DNA of 64,000 nt, taken from positions 62,001-126,000 of the forward strand of contig DF239213.1 of NCBI GenBank assembly GCA_000507305.1, given 5' to 3'. Each line of letters opens with the position of its first letter. The stretch's first letter is position 1. Source of the stretch: Breviolum minutum Mf 1.05b.01 (lineage: Eukaryota; Sar; Dinophyceae; Suessiales; Symbiodiniaceae). Position numbers and translations under genes: made by a program. The notes beneath the pieces were generated by a model, which did not search any database, had not been told where the DNA came from, and was given only the letters and a program-made list of their open reading frames with translations. Of the stretch, positions 1 through 12,524 are shown piece after piece.

Positions 1-1342
1 CTTCAAGTGTCTTTATCTGTATCAAAGGACGTTGCAGGCATGGAGTACGGACGCATGTACACATATGTAGATATATATGAAAATATGTTTGCTTACATAT
101 GTATCTCCTATGTATCTATCTCATATATTTTTGTGTAAATGCTACAATGTAAATGTTGCATGTTTGTATATGATATAACCACTCTGTGCATTTATTCATA
201 GACTTACAAAGTAGGAACGCATAAGTGAAATATTTAATTTACTACATTGTTGATGTTGTTTGATGTTCGGATATCATCAGAGATGTGACCGTTCCCTAGC
301 AGGTTGACAACTGGCAGAAGTACTGTGTATTCTTTTGCGGCGAGCCTTTGACAGTTCATTGAGAAATGGAAAACCGAAACGAACAAAAACATTCTGTATT
401 TCCCATATTTGAACCATTTCAGGTTGCGCCCCAACCATTTGTTGATATTTTCATTAAATACATCCTCCATTGAAACTGGAAACGAACATATCCAGGGCAG
501 ACCTTTGGTGGAGCGGAAATCACCCTCCCAGGTTTGAAACTGCTGGAGGTGCATCAATCTTAAGAATCGACGCCATGGCTGAAAAACCCACATAGAAACA
601 CCTTTCGTTTTGAAAGGAAAAACATGGAAAAAACATACAAGTTCAGAAGCGCGACAACAAAATTAAGGAAAGGCCAGTACATATCCTACATATTCGGCTA
701 TATAAAGATGAAATCCCCAAAGAAATCTCCAGCTTTTTTGAATGAAACCTCAAAATGTTACTTGAAATGTCACTTCTTTGGAAAAGTCTAAATGTTATCT
801 TCCAAACCATTCCAACCTGGCCACCACCAAGGGTCCATGAGTCCATCTTGCAGCTCCGAACCCGAGAAATGTGGGTGCCTGGCAAGTGAACTCAAAGTCA
901 GCTGAACTCAAAAAAATGGCGTTTGAACCCGAACCCTAACCAAAGTGTTTGATGTGTTTGGAAGTTGGTAGATGTTCCTTTTCACTTCAAGAAAAGTGAA
1001 GTATTTTAGGCAGTTCTGGCAGAAACATTTGTGTGACGTCTTTACGGAGTCAAGGAAGTGGCGTGCCGTGCCAATGACAGCATACCAAAAAAAAATAAAT
1101 GACCAGAGAACATTGAAGCTCTTCGCTCATTGAAAATCCAAAATGATTCATGTTTTTTTCCAGAGTGGATTCATTTCCGAGTGGCCCGCTCTTTTGAAAA
1201 CACAAAAATGCCTATCCACAACACTTCAGGAGCATCTCGTCCCATCTTGCTCCCCCAAAGGGACCCAGTTGTCGGTGATGGCCCGCACAGGTGATACCTC
1301 ACGGAAGCGAGGAGTTGATCTGTTGGATGTTGTTCCTCCTGC

Positions 1343-1343
<1 letters not shown>
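1..1343. other. No confident gene; one possible first exon
   Basis: AT-rich sequence with short TATATG-type runs near 60-170. I see no recognisable family. On the - strand an ATG at 576-574 with good context (CC before, G after) opens a short frame beginning MASILKIDAPPAV that could end at a GT donor near 525, but a longer overlapping frame on the same strand is equally open, so no gene is called. Confidence 0.3.
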
Positions 1344-1662
<319 letters not shown>

Positions 1663-2173
1663 AAATCCGCCCGCACCGGTAAGTGCAAAGGGCGTGTCTT
1701 TCCGGAGGCACTAGCAACAGGTCAGCTTTAGCTGGGGGGGGCCTTTGTTTGCAGGTAAAATGCCTGGCACGTTCATAAAACATTGCAATTTACAGCATTT
1801 TTGGGCTAAGGCAGCCTCCCCTGGTTTTGAGTTAGAACTTTGTGGCGAAGATTGTGACAAACAAAATGTCTATGTTAGGTGCAGTTTGGCAATTTTCTGC
1901 GAGCCAACACATTCTTGAGTGCAGATGAACGGTGGTAAAAACGGAGCAAAAAATGATTGCTTTGTGAATTGCGGAGCTCGTGCCACAAATTGTGAAAAAT
2001 TGTTTCAAAACATCGTTATTTTTTGCATCTTGTCCTGTCAAAACACTGCAGATACCAATGTTTTTGGCTGGTTTGCTTTGGGAGCTGGAAGTCATACAAG
2101 TGAAGAAAACACTGGTATTTACGAGACATAGCTCCTTGTCGAAAAAACATCCCAAAAAAGTGAGTTTTCTACA

Positions 2174-2194
2174 CAACAACAGCAACAACAACAA

Positions 2195-2229
<35 letters not shown>

Positions 2230-2236
2230 ACAACAA

Positions 2237-2295
<59 letters not shown>

Positions 2296-2308
2296 ACAAC
2301 AACAACAA
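2174..2308. repeat. (CAA/CAG)n microsatellite
   Basis: Alternating CAA and CAG triplets for about 135 bases, giving poly-Gln or poly-Asn on + and poly-Leu, poly-Val or poly-Cys frames on -. It sits just downstream (- strand sense) of the candidate exon at 2485-2384 and is best read as intronic. Confidence 0.93.
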
Positions 2309-2383
2309 GTGCTTGTGTATCTGGGGGTACCTGTGCTTGTGACCTTGGTGCTCGCGGACCCTGCTGCGGAGCGGCGTGAATAC

Positions 2384-2485
2384 CTCTGGAATGAGTTTCA
2401 CTTCCCATGGGTACATCCACATACTCCAGCATGCAGACCGTACGAGCGGAAACCCTGAAGTGAAGATTGCACTCACCTTCAATAT
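2384..2485 (-). CDS. Candidate internal exon, unknown protein
   Basis: Open - strand frame of 33 whole codons bounded by an AG acceptor (ATC-AG before AT-ATT-GAA) and a GT donor (AGA-G before GTATTC). The peptide reads IEGECNLHF then VSARTVCMLEYVDVP. Composition looks like protein and both splice sites fit, but I do not recognise the family. A + strand frame through the same GC-rich stretch is also open, so strand choice is inferred from splice sites. Confidence 0.4.
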
Positions 2486-3254
2486 CTGATGGTTGGTTGA
2501 ATCAAATGTGCGAAATGAGTCACAATGTCTTTTTCAGCATATTTTTTCCAACACTAGAAGTGGCATGGGTGGAACCAAAGCAATTGCCATGAACCGCTGA
2601 ACCAAAGCAATGCTTCTTAACTTCTTGGCACCTCATTTCTGGAGCCCTCCAATTGAACAGGTTCCCATTCAACTTTGGGGAGTTTCACTTACGCCTACCT
2701 TCATTTGGTGGATGGTAAAAACCATGAACTAAATCAACTAAGGACTAAATGATGCCTAAATGAAGAGGCCTTTAACAAGATGGTTTTAGACTTTCATCAC
2801 CTCGTCCGCAGGAACTCAACCAAACTAAGGCAACCCACACAGCAAAATGCCGAAGGAGACGCTCGCCCACTGTGCAACAGGGTTGTTTTGAGGGAATCCG
2901 CCACATGGATGGCACAATTGGTTTTCTAATCCACTCCTTCCCACTGCACCCTTCTGCAACCAAGGCATATGTGGGGATCCGAAGAAGCAACATCAAGAAA
3001 TAGGATGGGAACTTCAACAAAGCTCCAAGCACCAACCGACCTGAAACACATCTCCTTGCCGCGTAGCACTATTTTGCGTTGGGTAAAGCACTGGGTTTTT
3101 TGGTTGAGGCTTGAGTCTCCACAGTGGGAGCGAACCCCGCCATAAATGATGGCTGCTGCAAATTTGGCTGGAGGGGATAAGCGATACTGCTTGGTCTACC
3201 ATAACATTGATATAGGGTGAAAGGAATCAAATCACAAATTTGCGTGAGTTTGCA
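2486..3254. other. No confident gene
   Basis: Several short - strand open frames (for example around 3034-3150, ending at CAG before GTCGG) could be exons, but competing frames are equally open and no family is recognisable. Confidence 0.3.
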
Positions 3255-3362
3255 TCAGTCAAGACCACCCTCGTCTGCATCGGAAGCATTCAAAATTGAA
3301 TTCAGAATCTTCAAGTATTCCAATGACTCAAAGCTGCCCCATCCAAACCCCAGGATCTTTGT
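3255..3362 (-). CDS. Candidate terminal exon, unknown protein
   Basis: 36 codons on the - strand from an AAC-AAG acceptor to a TGA stop at 3257-3255. The peptide begins TKILGFGWGSFESLEYLKIL and ends with an acidic tail, DADEGGLD. The amphipathic middle and acidic end look like a true C-terminus. Upstream exons were not identified; a hydrophobic open frame at about 3420-3490 may belong to it. Confidence 0.45.
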   Translation of the reverse strand, partial: TKILGFGWGSFESLEYLKILNSILNASDADEGGLD

Positions 3363-4433
3363 CTTGTTGCCAGGTGGGTCTTTTCGATTATCGCAGCTGC
3401 CTACACTCCAGCCAAAAGAAAAAGCTGCAACCAGCCACGCGAACTGCATGAGCAAAGGAAAGTGACCTGGCCACCATGATCTAGAAGACCTCTCTGGTTT
3501 TCGGAGCCTCACAAAGACATGAGTCTAATTTGACCATTTCCTATCAGAATGATTGCTCTAGAGGTATTGTTATCTTCACGAAAACGACTCTGACCATGTT
3601 GACCACAGCCAACCAAACCCTCTACCACCAAAAGGCCATTGTGTTTTCCCGTTGCCCCCAACACCAGTGTATCGGGGGCACAGCTTGGCCTCCAAGTTTT
3701 GTTGGTGTCGATTTGCTACAAGATTGAAGTTGGATAGGCTTTAAAAAAATAGAACTCCTTAATAGTCATTGATTTGTTTTGAAAGATTCAGTTGGGAACC
3801 TAGAATACTGCTAGTAAGTAACATGATTGCCCCTGGCCCGAGGCACGGGAATCACCAAAACACCGGTCGTTGCACAAGGCAGCTGTGTTTGTAGCCATGA
3901 ACTTGCTTCTTAATATTGAAGAGAAAGAAAATGATGAGCCTGTAAACTCAAAGAAAAAAGATGAAAAACCAATGTAAGTTCAACATCCTAAATATGGATA
4001 TGTATATCATACATACATATATGATCATAAGGCATGTATTTTGACAAGTTGAAAAGAAGCAGGTTGCAACGATGTCGGCATGCCTTCGAAGTGTTGTCTA
4101 CACTCATTAATCACTACACTGTAAACAGTCAAATACTCTGCATGATGTATAGAGAGATGCATGGATTATCATGGATTTGCACATCTTCAAAAAGCCACAG
4201 CTGCCATTGCCAAACGGCCTTGAATCCTTGAGGTGTCTGTATATACATGGAAGGAAAACAAACGAACATATTTTCCAGCGCGGAGAGTAACACGAGCCTT
4301 ATCCATTCGGAAAGGCAGGAATTTGCCGAGTTGCTCCAAAGATGTGTGGTGCTTCAAAAGAAATCATCATTTCCTATCAACTAATATCAACTAATCAACC
4401 CAAAGATGGTGGCAACTCCCAAAAGCCCCCAAG
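3363..4433. other. No confident gene
   Basis: Mixed sequence with short AT-rich runs around 3990-4040. Short open frames exist on both strands (for example - strand 3630-3700), but none has a unique reading. Confidence 0.3.
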
Positions 4434-5009
4434 CTCTTCGAGAGGGGAGCGTTCCAACTCCTGGAACTCAGGGAGCGTGGTCTAAGTACCTTGGAGCGTA
4501 CTACAAATGAAGTCAGGTGAAAAACAGTGACATTGAAGACTGAAGATGTCTCCAAGGATTACAAATTAGGTAAAGGATTCAAGGATCTATAGAATATTAT
4601 ATATATATATGTATATATCAATATGTATATATAATATATGAACCCATATATATATATATACATGTTATTGTATACAAATATACATATATACACAACTGCA
4701 AGGCTAGTTGCTGGTGTTGTTTTTCTGGGTCCCAACGGCTTTGAGAACTGTGGGAAATGGGGCCAATATGTTACCGGCTACCCATCAGGCCATCAGGTTT
4801 GCAGTTTCTCACTGTGGAAATATCATGTGGTTGTCTAGCAGTCTAGCATAACTAAAACCAACATTCAACCAACGATGTTGGATTGTCATTTTCGTGGTTT
4901 CAACTGTGAGTCCCCAACTTCACATCCTCCCCAGGCAATGGGGAGGGAAAGCCAGAGTCCTTCAGTTGGATGTCATTTCGGACAACTTCAGCATATGAAT
5001 AAGATGTGA
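4434..5009 (+). CDS. Three candidate exons of a small gene, unknown protein
   Basis: Exons 4434-4516, 4703-4796 and 4935-5009 on + join in phase. The first begins after CCCCAAG and ends AG before GTGAAA (LFERGAFQLLELRERGLSTL...). The second begins with the completing G and reads LVAGVVFLGPNGFENCGKWG, ending CAG before GTTTGC. The third follows CCCCAG and runs to TGA at 5007-5009. The first two exons are the stronger part; the third is open in all three frames, so the C-terminus is uncertain. A TA-rich microsatellite (about 4598-4690) lies in the first intron. The gene ends 79 bases from the stop of the opposing - strand gene at 5089. Confidence 0.45.
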
Positions 5010-5088
5010 CAAGGAGGCCCCTGATGAATGATGACCCTTTCCGGACCTATACCCTTGGAAGGCTGACATACAAATCCCTGGTTCACCT

Positions 5089-6596
5089 CTACTTCATGAC
5101 CAATCTTTCCTCCCTCATAGTACTGAAGTCCTCGATCTCTGACAGCATCATCTTGCCATCTAAGATGGTGTAAGCTTTTGTAAAGAATTCAAGCTCCTGT
5201 CGCAAGACACTCGAAAAACACTATCGGTCCTTTGACCTCTGAAAAAGTGTGCGGGATGGGATAGACTATCAGAAGAACAGGCACCGACACCGAAAACAGA
5301 CAATGCGACAGCAAACTGCTTTCGATCAAGGATTAGATACAAGCCAGAAGCAAAATCTGATATTCAACCACTGACTCATCCTCCACATGTTGGTTTCACA
5401 TTCTATATATTGGATGGCTAACATCAGCAATCTGCTCAAAACCATTGGCCAGTATGTGCATCACCAGTCCAAACATCCTGTCGATGTAATGTAATGTTAA
5501 TCTGAGCTATATGACCTTGAGAGACAAAAATATCTCACCTTCTACATTTGGCAGGTGAAATCGAAAGTGGTGCCTCCGGATCTTTTTGATACACGATCTT
5601 TCCCTTGATGTACCTCGCTTGTTCAATTGACAACATCGATTCTTCTGCTAGTACTCCCCCACTTTCATCACTGTCCATAAAGGCTGCCTTGACTGCCTTC
5701 CCCCTACGACCACAAAGGGTCTATCCGACTGAGCTGTCCCCAACTTGTGCCGCGAGAAAGGGTTTTGGGTCCACTCTTCTTGCCTGAGCTCCACACACAT
5801 CTGGAAAACAGGCTAAGTATGGCCGGCCCATATATAAGTTATATTTAATCATATTTGTCACGTAGGATTTCCGTTCCCGCTTGATTTTTGTGGTGAGCAG
5901 CCAACCGAATTGCTGCATCCGTTACAATGACAGGGGGTGAGTGTGCCCGTTGGATGTGGGGATCCTATGGAACCATGCAGACCTCATCTGGGGAGATCCT
6001 ACCACACCATAGTCAGGTAGTGCTTGTCCACCGTGCTACCAGCTGCACCCTGAGAGCACAGAAATTCAAGCATTCCAAAAACTGGAAAAAAACGTCCTCT
6101 TCGCAGCCAACCGATATTTGCGATATTGAAATCGCCAAGTTGACTGCTACAGCTTTTGAACCTCCAAAGCTTACCTGTGAGATACCAATGACAGTATCAA
6201 TGATGAAAGAGGCTTGAGCATTCGCACCATTTATCCCCCTGTTTTACCATGGCTGTGCCACGTCGTTGCCCACATAAGAAGACAAAAATGAACTCTTCGA
6301 CGAGCCAAGATCTGTGAACGAAATCGGAACATTCATCCTTTTCTTAATCCTTCCACCCCTCCAATCCCTCAATGTCATCAAAGATCACACTGGCAAATAT
6401 CAACGTGCTTCCAAAAACCAACAACAAAACACTTCGCATAGGCCCTTCCTTATAAGTTTCCTCCTCTTTGGAAGATATCGTCATCAAAGACTACCAAAAA
6501 ACACCACTTCTTAAGGCCATAACGTGGTGGATCAAGGCCCGCGGCGCTGTTCCACCCGACCTCAGAGCCGAGCTTCATCGCAATCAGAACCAAGAC
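5089..6596 (-). CDS. EF-hand protein, C-terminal exons of a multi-exon gene
   Basis: Eight exons on - join in phase: 6596-6511, 6389-6357, 6294-6248, 6212-6175, 6049-6008, 5720-5539, 5477-5423 and 5196-5089 (TAG at 5091-5089). The 182-nt exon holds a canonical EF-hand loop, DSDESGGVLAEE: acidic residues at positions 1, 3 and 12, Ser at 5, Gly at 6 and a hydrophobic at 8. The last three exons (ending ELEFFTKAYTILDGKM... to REERLVMK) are the strongest, with clean AG acceptors and two GT donors. The first five are inferred from phase continuity and include one GA donor. The EF-hand implies calcium binding; the overall family is not recognised. Exons at 7511-8530 may be the upstream part. Confidence 0.5.
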
Positions 6597-6613
6597 CTGT
6601 GAATATAGATGAC

Positions 6614-6706
6614 TACCCTCCAGGGAATTAACATATCCCACCTTGGGAAAAGGAAAATCATCTTCAAAATGCCATTTTGGGGGATATGTTAGTTCCCTGG
6701 AGGGTA
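6614..6706. mobile_element. MITE-like inverted repeat in an intron
   Basis: A 26-base arm (6614-6639, starting TACCCTCCAGGGAATTAACA) is matched by its reverse complement at 6681-6706 with one mismatch, around a 41-base spacer. It lies just upstream of the acceptor of the exon at 6596. The long stem and small size fit a non-autonomous inverted-repeat transposon or a folded RNA element. No clear target duplication is visible. Confidence 0.6.
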
Positions 6707-7510
6707 TGCTATCTGATATGTGGTCAAGTTATTGTATCTAAAAGAATGAAATAAGTTGAATTCACTACATTTCTAGAAGTCACTACATTTCACCCAACTG
6801 CTGAAAAGCTGCAGGAAAATATGCATGACCAAAAAAAGAGCTTCCCCTCAACTTTGATAAATGGGAAATGTGAACTTCCTGTGGTTGATGGCTGAGGCTT
6901 CCAGTTCTTGTTTTCACGGGCGAAGGGGCGAAAGGCCAATGATTTGGATTTGCAAGGAGTCTTTTGCATGCGCTACACTGGCTATCACCCATTCGTATCT
7001 TCTTTCCGACGCATTTGATCCGTGATTGCCACATCGCAATTCATCACGTGATTTAAACACATCGCAACTTGGCCAGAATTGCTCCAAAGTTGGTGGGAGG
7101 ACATCACTAATTAAATCCGTACAGCATACATGAGTAGTCCAGCTGAGTGTCCAAGTGAGCATGTTGGCAAAACCCACCATCTTACACCGAATGGCTAGCA
7201 AGCGTCCCTATGAAGGCTTTGTATTTCTTGTGCTTCTTTTCATACCTGTATGGAACATAACTGGGTAGTTTCCATGCAAGGAAGCCTTCCAAAAGACAAA
7301 TGGGGTCAATGAACTCAAGAGTGCGGATTCCTTGGTTGAGTCATAAATTTTCCAGGGGAATGGAGCACAGCCAGCCTCTTGGAATATGGCAGTTTTTCTT
7401 TGTAGACTTTCTCTGAGATAGATTGGATAGATCAAAAAATAATAATGAACCCCTCAAAGTGACCCCCCGGTCATCGACACCTACCCCAAACCCAATGATG
7501 TTTTACTCAC

Positions 7511-8530
7511 ATTTTCTGTCCCAAGGTGCCCATCCGCAACATCCTCGATACCAAACGTTAGGGCATTCATCGAGGACTGGCGCCAGTTGACTTGTCATTC
7601 CCCATCTCCCACTTTGAATATTTCCAAGGTTAATTGGTGTACAGATCCAGTATTCTCTAAAAGAAGCAAATCATTTATGGAATAGAAAAAAGATTTCAAG
7701 GGTTTCCATGTTTGAAACCTCACAGTTTCAGAATTATTGTCAAGTCATTGGAAAAATCCAGGATTGTTGGAATGGTAGTTCCCCGATTTTCCCTTACAAA
7801 CCAGAATTTCATTTCCAAGGAAATTTCATGAAACTCCGAAGCACCTGCCCAACACCCTTGGCCTGTTGGGTGAAAAGGTCTGCAATGGGCTTGTAGAAGG
7901 GCTTCGACCTACACCGACTCAATCTTTTAGAACTTTAGAACCGAAAAGAGGATGATCTTAGTGGAAAAAACGCATGGGAATTTTGAGGCTCCCAATTTTC
8001 CAGGTCACGAACTCGGACTTGTTTCATCTTGTCTCGCACCTATCACTATCCTATCGATACATGTCACACGGGTGCCAGCGGCCAGCGCTTTTGCAAGTCT
8101 ACAGAGGAAAAGCAAAGTACAGCATCCATCATGAGTCATGAGTTTTTCTCATTGCTCGATTAGATCTAGTTGCCAAAGTCCTGATATCAAGTTATGTCAC
8201 ATTCACATGAATTTTCGTCCAAAACGAAGCGGTTGCTGTTGACATTTCGACTTTGGATCACCACATGGCATGTCTCACCCAAGACCCCGGCCTTCCAGGA
8301 TCGTTCTTGTGAGGCCCCTGGGCAACGTCAGATCGCAAGTCGATTCATCATCCATCATCCAATCTATGGTCGTGTTTCATTTGAAAAGTCCATGAAACTC
8401 TCACAAAAAATTCATGAGTTCCTACTACCAGGTGCAATTTTGGGGGTATCAACTCCCAACCAGCTGCCTTTGCTTGTCGGGACAAAGTCTCTGTCTCAAT
8501 GCACTGAGCATCATCTTTCTGTGGCTTCAC
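7511..8530 (-). CDS. Three candidate exons, unknown protein
   Basis: - strand exons at 8530-8429, 7908-7845 and 7576-7511. The first follows an AG acceptor, has 34 codons starting VKPQKDDAQCIETETLSRQA and ends before GTAGTAGG. The second (SKPFYKPIADLFTQQAKGVG) ends CAG before GTGCTT. The third (MNALTFGIEDVADGHLGTEN) ends before a strong GTGAGT donor. They are probably upstream exons of the EF-hand gene ending at 5089, but the connecting exons between 7500 and 6600 were not placed. No family recognised. Confidence 0.45.
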
Positions 8531-9532
8531 CTCGGAAATCAGGACGAGATGGAGGAGGGCTGCTGTGACCCATAATGCAGGGGAGCTTTAAGTCAACTTC
8601 AAAAAAATACCCTGTTTCGTCGTTGATTCTAACGGACATGGCGTATATAGTTGTACATTTTGTGGACATAATTCTCACAAAGTGACAGATTGCCCCCATA
8701 TTGGATGACATGATATGTCAGTTTTGCCTTACGAAACTGCTGTACCTGAAACTCTACCTGTGCTTTTAGGCTCCAGTTAGATTGTTTTCCTGGAAGCATG
8801 CTTGGTACCTACCAATCATTCCTAAACGAGTCTTGTCTTCGAAAGGAACCAAAAGATTGGCATTTCTTTTTGGTCTTACACCGGTAACCTGTTTTAAAAA
8901 AAAACGTGACGAAACATGTCAAGGAATCACCACATGACACGCCTGATGGTACTTACAGGTCATTTTCGATTCTTAATAAATGAAGCAATAAAGACCAAAT
9001 CCTTGGTGCAAAATCTGAGATCTGAGAGCCCTGAGAGCCCCCAACCCACCAAAAGTCAATGTCCATGGAATTGGCAGCACTTGAGCTGTACATCACCGCC
9101 TTTCAGATGGAGCTTTCCCGTTAGTGAGTCCCCCAATTGGCCAGGGGCTTCACTAGAAATTGAGCACAGTATTGATTGATTGCAGATGATCCTTCAATAG
9201 CAACTGGGGTTGAACCATCTTAGATTATTTTGAAACATCCCCTCTTGAGTTCAAAAGCAATCATCTCTCTTTGATGAACGGACAATCGGCTAGTCCGTCA
9301 GTTGTACTTACCCTGTGGCATGGGCATCAGCCAATGACACAAGGATCTCAGACACCATAATCCGACTCATAAATCCCCTTGTTGCACCTAAATAAATTGA
9401 TTTCAACATCAAAGCTGAAGAAGCTCTGAAAAAATATTCACTGTACAAGGGCCAACCTTCCATCAAGTCAGCTGCTGATTCTTGCCAAAGAACTACTGTT
9501 TTTAAAGCACCGAAAAAGTAGCACTACGACAT
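8531..9532. other. No confident gene
   Basis: Nothing recognisable; short open frames on both strands without decisive splice context. Confidence 0.3.
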
Positions 9533-9670
9533 TCATACGGATTCCCTCTTCACAAAATGAGCACCGGAAGATCCAACTATCAAGGTCAAGCCTGCATGCC
9601 GCAAAAGGCATTTGGACCTTGATTCAAACGTTGCGTCGTTGTGGAGGTTTTCCAGGTGTTTTTTTTTGAC
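9533..9670 (-). CDS. Candidate terminal exon, unknown protein
   Basis: - strand open frame ending in a stop at 9535-9533. The peptide includes KHLENLHNDATFESRSKCLL and a hydrophobic patch, LTLIVG, and ends FVKRESV. The 5' boundary is not resolved because a T/A-rich run precedes it. No family recognised. Confidence 0.3.
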   Translation of the reverse strand, partial: VKKKHLENLHNDATFESRSKCLLRHAGLTLIVGSSGAHFVKRESV

Positions 9671-10441
9671 AAAAAAAAATCTGGGGAAACAACCATGAAG
9701 AGCAGAACATGGAAGAGATTGTATACATGCCAAATGGATAGGTTGGAGGTAAAGGGTAGTAAGATGTAGTAAGCATTCAAAGTTCCATACTTAGATGTTG
9801 GGGAAACTAAGTGTTTAGTTACACGCAGTTGCTTAGACACCCAGTAAGAGGACTCTAGATCCATTAAGTAATCAGATTGCAATACGAATGCTTACAAAGT
9901 ACTTCGAGTTTTGAAAATAACGCTCGCAATTCATTCCATGAAGTTTGATGTCCTCCCCATGCCGCTTTGATGGCCCTACCTACCACGCTTGACTTGGCTA
10001 CAGCAAGATCTAACAGGCTGCACCCTCAGGCCCCCAACATGCACCCAAGACGAAAAAGAGTGGCAAATACGCCTGGCACCAAAGCAAGGAAAAGACCTAC
10101 TGTATAGAATATAGAAAACACATCCAACCAAGTCAACCCGAGGTTAACAATGAGCCACAAGACAGAACTTCTCCACCACCTGGCCTCACCCACTAACCTT
10201 CAATCAAGATTTGATGGAAGTCAAGGTTCATTGAATCTTCGTCATCATTGTCATTCACGGATAGCTCACACTCTTCTTCTCGTTTCTTTTCAAAGAACAT
10301 AATGCTCAACACAGAAATTGATGTTAACTTCTTATTTATATGTATATATCTTCTCTTGAGTTCCACAACCACCGTTTTTTCCGAGAAGGTTCACCTGGCC
10401 TGTTCAGTGAGGGAATCTTTGCATTTCATCCCTCTGGAGAC
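9671..10441. other. No confident gene
   Basis: Nothing recognisable on either strand beyond short open frames. Confidence 0.25.
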
Positions 10442-10572
10442 GTTCTTAGCGATGCTCCAAATTGCAGGCTGGCACATGAGTTAACGACAGGCACCAAAAC
10501 CCCTGGAATCCGTGGAACCTTGAGAATAGAGGTGTCTTCATCCATGATATTGACATGTCCATTGCTGGGAGC
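10442..10572 (-). CDS. Candidate internal exon, unknown protein
   Basis: 43 codons plus two bases on -, from an AG acceptor (TTTCGAG) to a GT donor (AGAAC before GTCTCC). It reads APSNGHVNIMDEDTSILKVP and then a hydrophobic GVLVPVV stretch. Two + strand frames across the same bases are also open, so the strand is uncertain. Confidence 0.3.
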
Positions 10573-11372
10573 CTCGAAATTTTATTGAAATCTATGTGGT
10601 CCTAGCACCTGAGTTTTCCTACTAAACTGACCCAGAAAGTTGCAGCATCTGAAACACCGAGACATATAGATATTGATAGCGATATATAGGTCCTTACAAA
10701 GGAAGGAGACTTGAAACTCCACCAACTGTTTGGGATGTTTTGGGTAAGACCCTTGAAACCTTTATATATATATATATGTATATAGTTTGCGGATTTTTGT
10801 GGTGACTCCTACCTGAAGGGCTTCAAAACAACCCAACTGTAGCATTACCTCGGAGACTGCTGAGTTGTACTCATAGTCAGCGTGTACATGGAAACCGGAA
10901 ACCACCCCTTCTAAGACACAGCAAATCATCACAGAAACGTGTCCACGTACTCAAAAAGTCTAATACTGAAAGATTTCTTTTATCAAGAAAAACATCGTAA
11001 CCAATTCTGAAAAATGGCGCGGCTTACCTTACGACCTTGATCATCCCAATTTTTCTTGGCCCCAAAAGGCCTCAAGCCAAGAGTAGTCTTGGGGGAAGTT
11101 TGTATTCCAGAACTTGGCGGCACGGCGCTGTCTCCATTTTGAAGCGAGTGGGTGTTCAACAGGGAGACCGAGGATGAAAAATGAGAAAGAACGTTATACT
11201 ATCATATACTATCATGTACTATCTAATACATTTCTTTGATTCTACATCCTCCAAGAGAGTCTAGTGTACCGTGCACAACACTTGTTTGTACAAATGGAGT
11301 TGGGTCATATTGTCGGAAGGCTAAAGTGTTTTTTTTCAATACCCAGCATGACCCATGTTGAGGTTCCTTTAG
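10573..11372. other. No confident gene; TA-rich runs
   Basis: Contains TATATA runs near 10670 and 10765-10785. No gene recognised. Confidence 0.3.
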
Positions 11373-11547
11373 CACCCTAATCTTGACCCAAGATGGACTC
11401 CTTGATAACGGTGGTGGACCAAGTGACTTAGTAGAAATCACCAGATTTTGCACATCTCATGGCTTGACTGAATCCTCATTTGGACCAATAGTTGAAATTA
11501 ACCACGTACATCAGTTTTTGGGAATGAAGTGGAACATATTCAAGTGA
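11373..11547 (+). CDS. Candidate exon, unknown protein
   Basis: + strand frame open for 57 codons after a CCTTTAG acceptor. It reads LILTQDGLLDNGGGPSDLVE and later HVHQFLGMKWNIFK. It ends either at TGA 11545-11547 or at a GT donor overlapping that stop (AA before GTGAAAC). Residue composition looks like real protein; family not recognised. Confidence 0.4.
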
Positions 11548-11829
11548 AACTATGCTATTCAAGACTTGGGGTGGAACTGCGGTGTATTCCTCTATGAAAA
11601 AATGAGGTTGACAATTTTTAATACGTATATGACATATGATATGTATGCATATCATGCACTATGTACACTGGGGTAAAAAGTGGAGCAATTCAAATGTCCA
11701 TATAGCGGAGCAGGGAACCGCATCTTAATTGCGGTTTTCTCCGATACTTCACTCAACCAGCAATTTTCGTCCAAGAAAGTTTCTGGCAATACCCATGATT
11801 GTGCCATCCGAACAGCCCACACAAAATGT

Positions 11830-12420
11830 TGGAAATAAATCTAAATGGAAGCAAGTGAAAATGAATAAATCAAGGGACTCGCCTGCGCATTTTCATGAAC
11901 ATGAGGAAAAATGCAGGAATATCGATGAACATATCCTAAGAACGGGTGAAAACGAATAGAAAAGAGGAGGAAATGAATGGAAATACGCCAGGGCAAAATA
12001 GATGGCGCAACTCTCCAAAGACTGGCGCATTAAAATGACTCAGAACGACGAATAAGATTAAAAGCCATATTGTTGTAAAAGAAAACAAGGAAAAATCCAT
12101 GAGGATGAATCAGCGTAAACGAAAACGCGTGATTTTGAGGGAAAACGAAGGAAAATGAACCAACCTTACTGAAAAATTGCGAGTGTGAAAGTTGATGGCG
12201 CAGCTCCCAAAAAAAATGGGCTTTTCTACATGATATGTTTTGTTTTCTTTGGCTGAAAGTCAACGCAAACAAGTGAAAATGAACGGAAATCAAGGCAAAT
12301 GCATGCACATATCAGGAAGTGAATGAAAATACGCTAGAGCCAAGGAGATGGCTGAACACTCCCCAAAAAGTCGGTGCATGAAATGAATCAAAATCTGTGA
12401 GCACTAACCTTTAGTGTACA
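11830..12420 (+). repeat. Degenerate tandem repeat field
   Basis: Diverged units carry the motifs GAAAAYGAAY and GATGGCGCAAC followed by CTCCAAA and GCATNAAATGA. The clearest pair is about 11970-12045 and 12315-12390 (AAATGAATGGAAATACGCC versus AAGTGAATGAAAATACGCT, then GATGG...). A third partial unit is near 12190. The units are too diverged for a recent satellite. Confidence 0.55.
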
Positions 12421-12451
12421 GTAAATCAACTCGAAAAATCTGGAAACTACA

Positions 12452-12524
12452 GTAGATGGCGCAACGCAACTACTTGGTATTGATTTATTCTGCACCATTA
12501 CTTTGGGGGAGTTGCGCCATCTAC
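12452..12524. repeat. 14-bp inverted repeat carrying the GATGGCGCAAC motif
   Basis: GTAGATGGCGCAAC at 12452-12465 and its exact reverse complement at 12511-12524. The core motif recurs at about 12000, 12190 and 12836, so the inverted pair may be the ends of one member of a dispersed repeat family. Confidence 0.5.

Noticed and set aside
1832..2482. 216-codon - strand frame with a long poly-Leu run
   Set aside because: Caused by the (CAA/CAG)n repeat; a better-bounded - strand exon lies in another frame at 2384-2485.
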